Source of the DNA: Bacteroidota bacterium
GTDB lineage: Bacteria; Bacteroidota; Bacteroidia; CAMBQF01
Direction of reading: 5' to 3'
Length of the DNA: 6,431 bases
Assembly: GCA_027483285.1 (NCBI GenBank)
Contig: JAIXUZ010000078.1
Location: 1-6,431 of the forward strand
The notes under the pieces are model-generated. The model had not been told where the DNA came from. It worked only from the letters and a program-made list of their open reading frames with translations, and did no database searches. Shown piece after piece: positions 5,421-6,431 of this stretch (its first letter is position 1; each line of letters starts with the position of its first letter). The position numbers and the translations under genes are program-made.

Positions 5421-6431
5421 CTACCGTACCAACGCTACTTTGCCACGGTACAAAATTTCGTCCTCGGCAGCGGTAATGCGCAGGCCTACAACATATACAT
5501 ATGTGTCAATAGGCACCAGGTTGCCGTTAGCGTCTTTACCGTCCCAGCCCGTGGTTAGGCTATTAGTGGTAAATATACGCTGGCCCCAGCGGTTGTATAT
5601 GCTCATAGAGTATTCTTCAAAGCCCTGGCCTTTGCCGTTGTAGCTTTCATTAATACCATCGCTGTTTGGCGTAAAGCTGTTGGGTATATAAAAGTAGAAG
5701 TCAGGCTTAACAACCAGGCTGTATTGGATAGTATCGGGGCAGCCGGCAGCGTTTAGCACCGCAAGGGTTACTATAAACGCACCCGATGATGCATAGGTAT
5801 GCGTTGGTTCAAAGTCGGTAGAGGTTGTGCCATCGCCAAAATCCCACCAAACGCCGTTTTCGTAGCCTATAGAATTATTGCTAAAGGTAACCGAGTTATT
5901 GCTTACAAATAAGTAATCAAAGTTAGCATCAACAGGCACTACGGTAACGCTTACCGCATCGGTAACACTTTGGTTGCAGGCATCGGTAACAGTAACGGTA
6001 TACACGCTGCTTACCATGGGAGATACTTGAATAGTATTGTTTTGTTCGCCAGTGTTCCATAGTATATTAACGGTACCGTTGCCACCTTGTATGTTTGCTA
6101 CCAGCGTAGCGCTGGAGTTTTGGCAAATAGTAGTATCGTTGCTGGCGGTCATGGTAAGTGCAGTAGGTGGTTCCACCGCCACTTCCACATCATCAGTCGC
6201 TTGGTTGCCGCATAAGTCGGTAACAGTAACGGTGTAAATAGTAGTATTGGCAGGTAATACTGATATGCTCTGCGTTAAATCGCCTGTTGGGGCCCAACTA
6301 TAAGTATAGCTTGGTACACCATTGGCCGGCGTAGCCGTAAGGGTAATGTTACCACCACCGGTACATGCGGTGGATTGGTCTGCTCCCGCATTAACCGTTA
6401 GTGGCACCACATCGTTAAAATAGATGGTAAC
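5421..6431 (-). CDS. T9SS-exported Ig/PKD-repeat surface protein with gliding-motility CHU_C domain, C-terminal part
   Basis: The minus-strand frame is open from the window edge to TAG at 5423-5421, giving the last 336 residues of a larger protein; the start lies beyond 6431. Two Ig/SprB-like repeats come first (about 10-87 and 88-165), each with paired Cys or Cys-Asn features and the strand YTVTVTD. Next is a true PKD domain (about 166-243) with WWDFGDGTTSTDFEPTHTY. The end is the CHU_C/gliding-motility-associated domain (TIGR04131-like): IPNSFTPNSDGINE, then MSIYNRWGQRIF, GWDGKDANGNLVP, TYVYVV and KVALVR. By family, this C-terminal domain is the type B signal for export through the type IX secretion system and surface attachment. 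PKD/Ig arrays of this kind form adhesins or large extracellular proteins. Any catalytic or ligand-binding domain would lie upstream, out of view. The gene converges on the barrel gene, with 218 bases between them. Confidence 0.92.
   Translation of the reverse strand, partial: VTIYFNDVVPLTVNAGADQSTACTGGGNITLTATPANGVPSYTYSWAPTGDLTQSISVLPANTTIYTVTVTDLCGNQATDDVEVAVEPPTALTMTASNDTTICQNSSATLVANIQGGNGTVNILWNTGEQNNTIQVSPMVSSVYTVTVTDACNQSVTDAVSVTVVPVDANFDYLFVSNNSVTFSNNSIGYENGVWWDFGDGTTSTDFEPTHTYASSGAFIVTLAVLNAAGCPDTIQYSLVVKPDFYFYIPNSFTPNSDGINESYNGKGQGFEEYSMSIYNRWGQRIFTTNSLTTGWDGKDANGNLVPIDTYVYVVGLRITAAEDEILYRGKVALVR
5983..6233 (-). repeat. Internal direct repeat marking duplicated Ig-like modules
   Basis: A 17-base identical segment (TCGGTAACAGTAACGGT on the plus strand) occurs at 5983-5999 and 6217-6233, 234 bases (78 codons) apart. 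Both are preceded by closely similar TTGGTTGC blocks. They encode the YTVTVTD strand of two neighbouring Ig-like repeats, so the module length is 78 residues. A shorter 12-base copy, GCATCGGTAACA, occurs at 5956-5967 and 5980-5991, encoding two VTDA segments eight codons apart. Confidence 0.7.

Noticed and set aside
1..6431. A new defence, mobile or secretion system spanning the window
   Set aside because: All genes belong to recognisable housekeeping or envelope families with intact motifs; there is no nuclease, transposase, integrase, toxin-antitoxin pair, reverse transcriptase or CRISPR-like spacing.

Overview
The window looks like an ordinary chromosomal stretch from a member of the Bacteroidota. 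The main evidence is a cell-surface protein ending in a gliding-motility-associated C-terminal (CHU_C, type IX secretion type B sorting) domain. Supporting signs are an outer-membrane protein with a signal peptide ending in ..LYA|Q, a TAnnTTTG-type -7 promoter element, no Shine-Dalgarno sequences before the starts, and G/C-rich palindromic elements of a kind I recall from Bacteroidota intergenic DNA. The exact genus cannot be told from the sequence alone.

Layout. Positions 1-944 (minus strand) hold the first 314 codons of a polytopic polysaccharide/lipid-linked oligosaccharide flippase, cut by the window edge. Positions 1024-1800 (minus) hold a complete crotonase-fold enoyl-CoA hydratase with both catalytic glutamates. 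From the divergent region around 1801-1974 a rightward series begins: an MBL-fold metallo-hydrolase of the UlaG/NAPE-PLD/RomA type (1975-3006), type III pantothenate kinase coaX (3063-3791), and a FadL/OmpP1-like outer-membrane beta-barrel protein (3781-5202) that overlaps coaX by 11 bases. A convergent intergenic region (5203-5420) holds a palindromic repeat element between two perfect 14-bp palindromes. Positions 5421-6431 (minus) hold the C-terminal 336 residues of a large Ig/PKD-repeat surface protein with the CHU_C domain.

How the genes relate. Only coaX and the barrel gene are tightly linked (overlap, probable translational coupling). The metallo-hydrolase is 56 bases upstream on the same strand and may be co-transcribed. 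The hydratase and flippase share a strand with a 79-base gap containing a palindromic repeat, so co-transcription there is uncertain. No shared pathway is visible: envelope polysaccharide export, acyl-CoA metabolism, CoA biosynthesis, outer-membrane transport and surface adhesion are simply neighbours.

I found no CRISPR array, tRNA/rRNA, transposase, phage gene or defence cassette, and no sign of a new multi-gene system. The items worth a second look are the three palindromic intergenic elements, several start-codon decisions, an apparent insertion in the barrel protein, and a conserved internal repeat in the surface protein.
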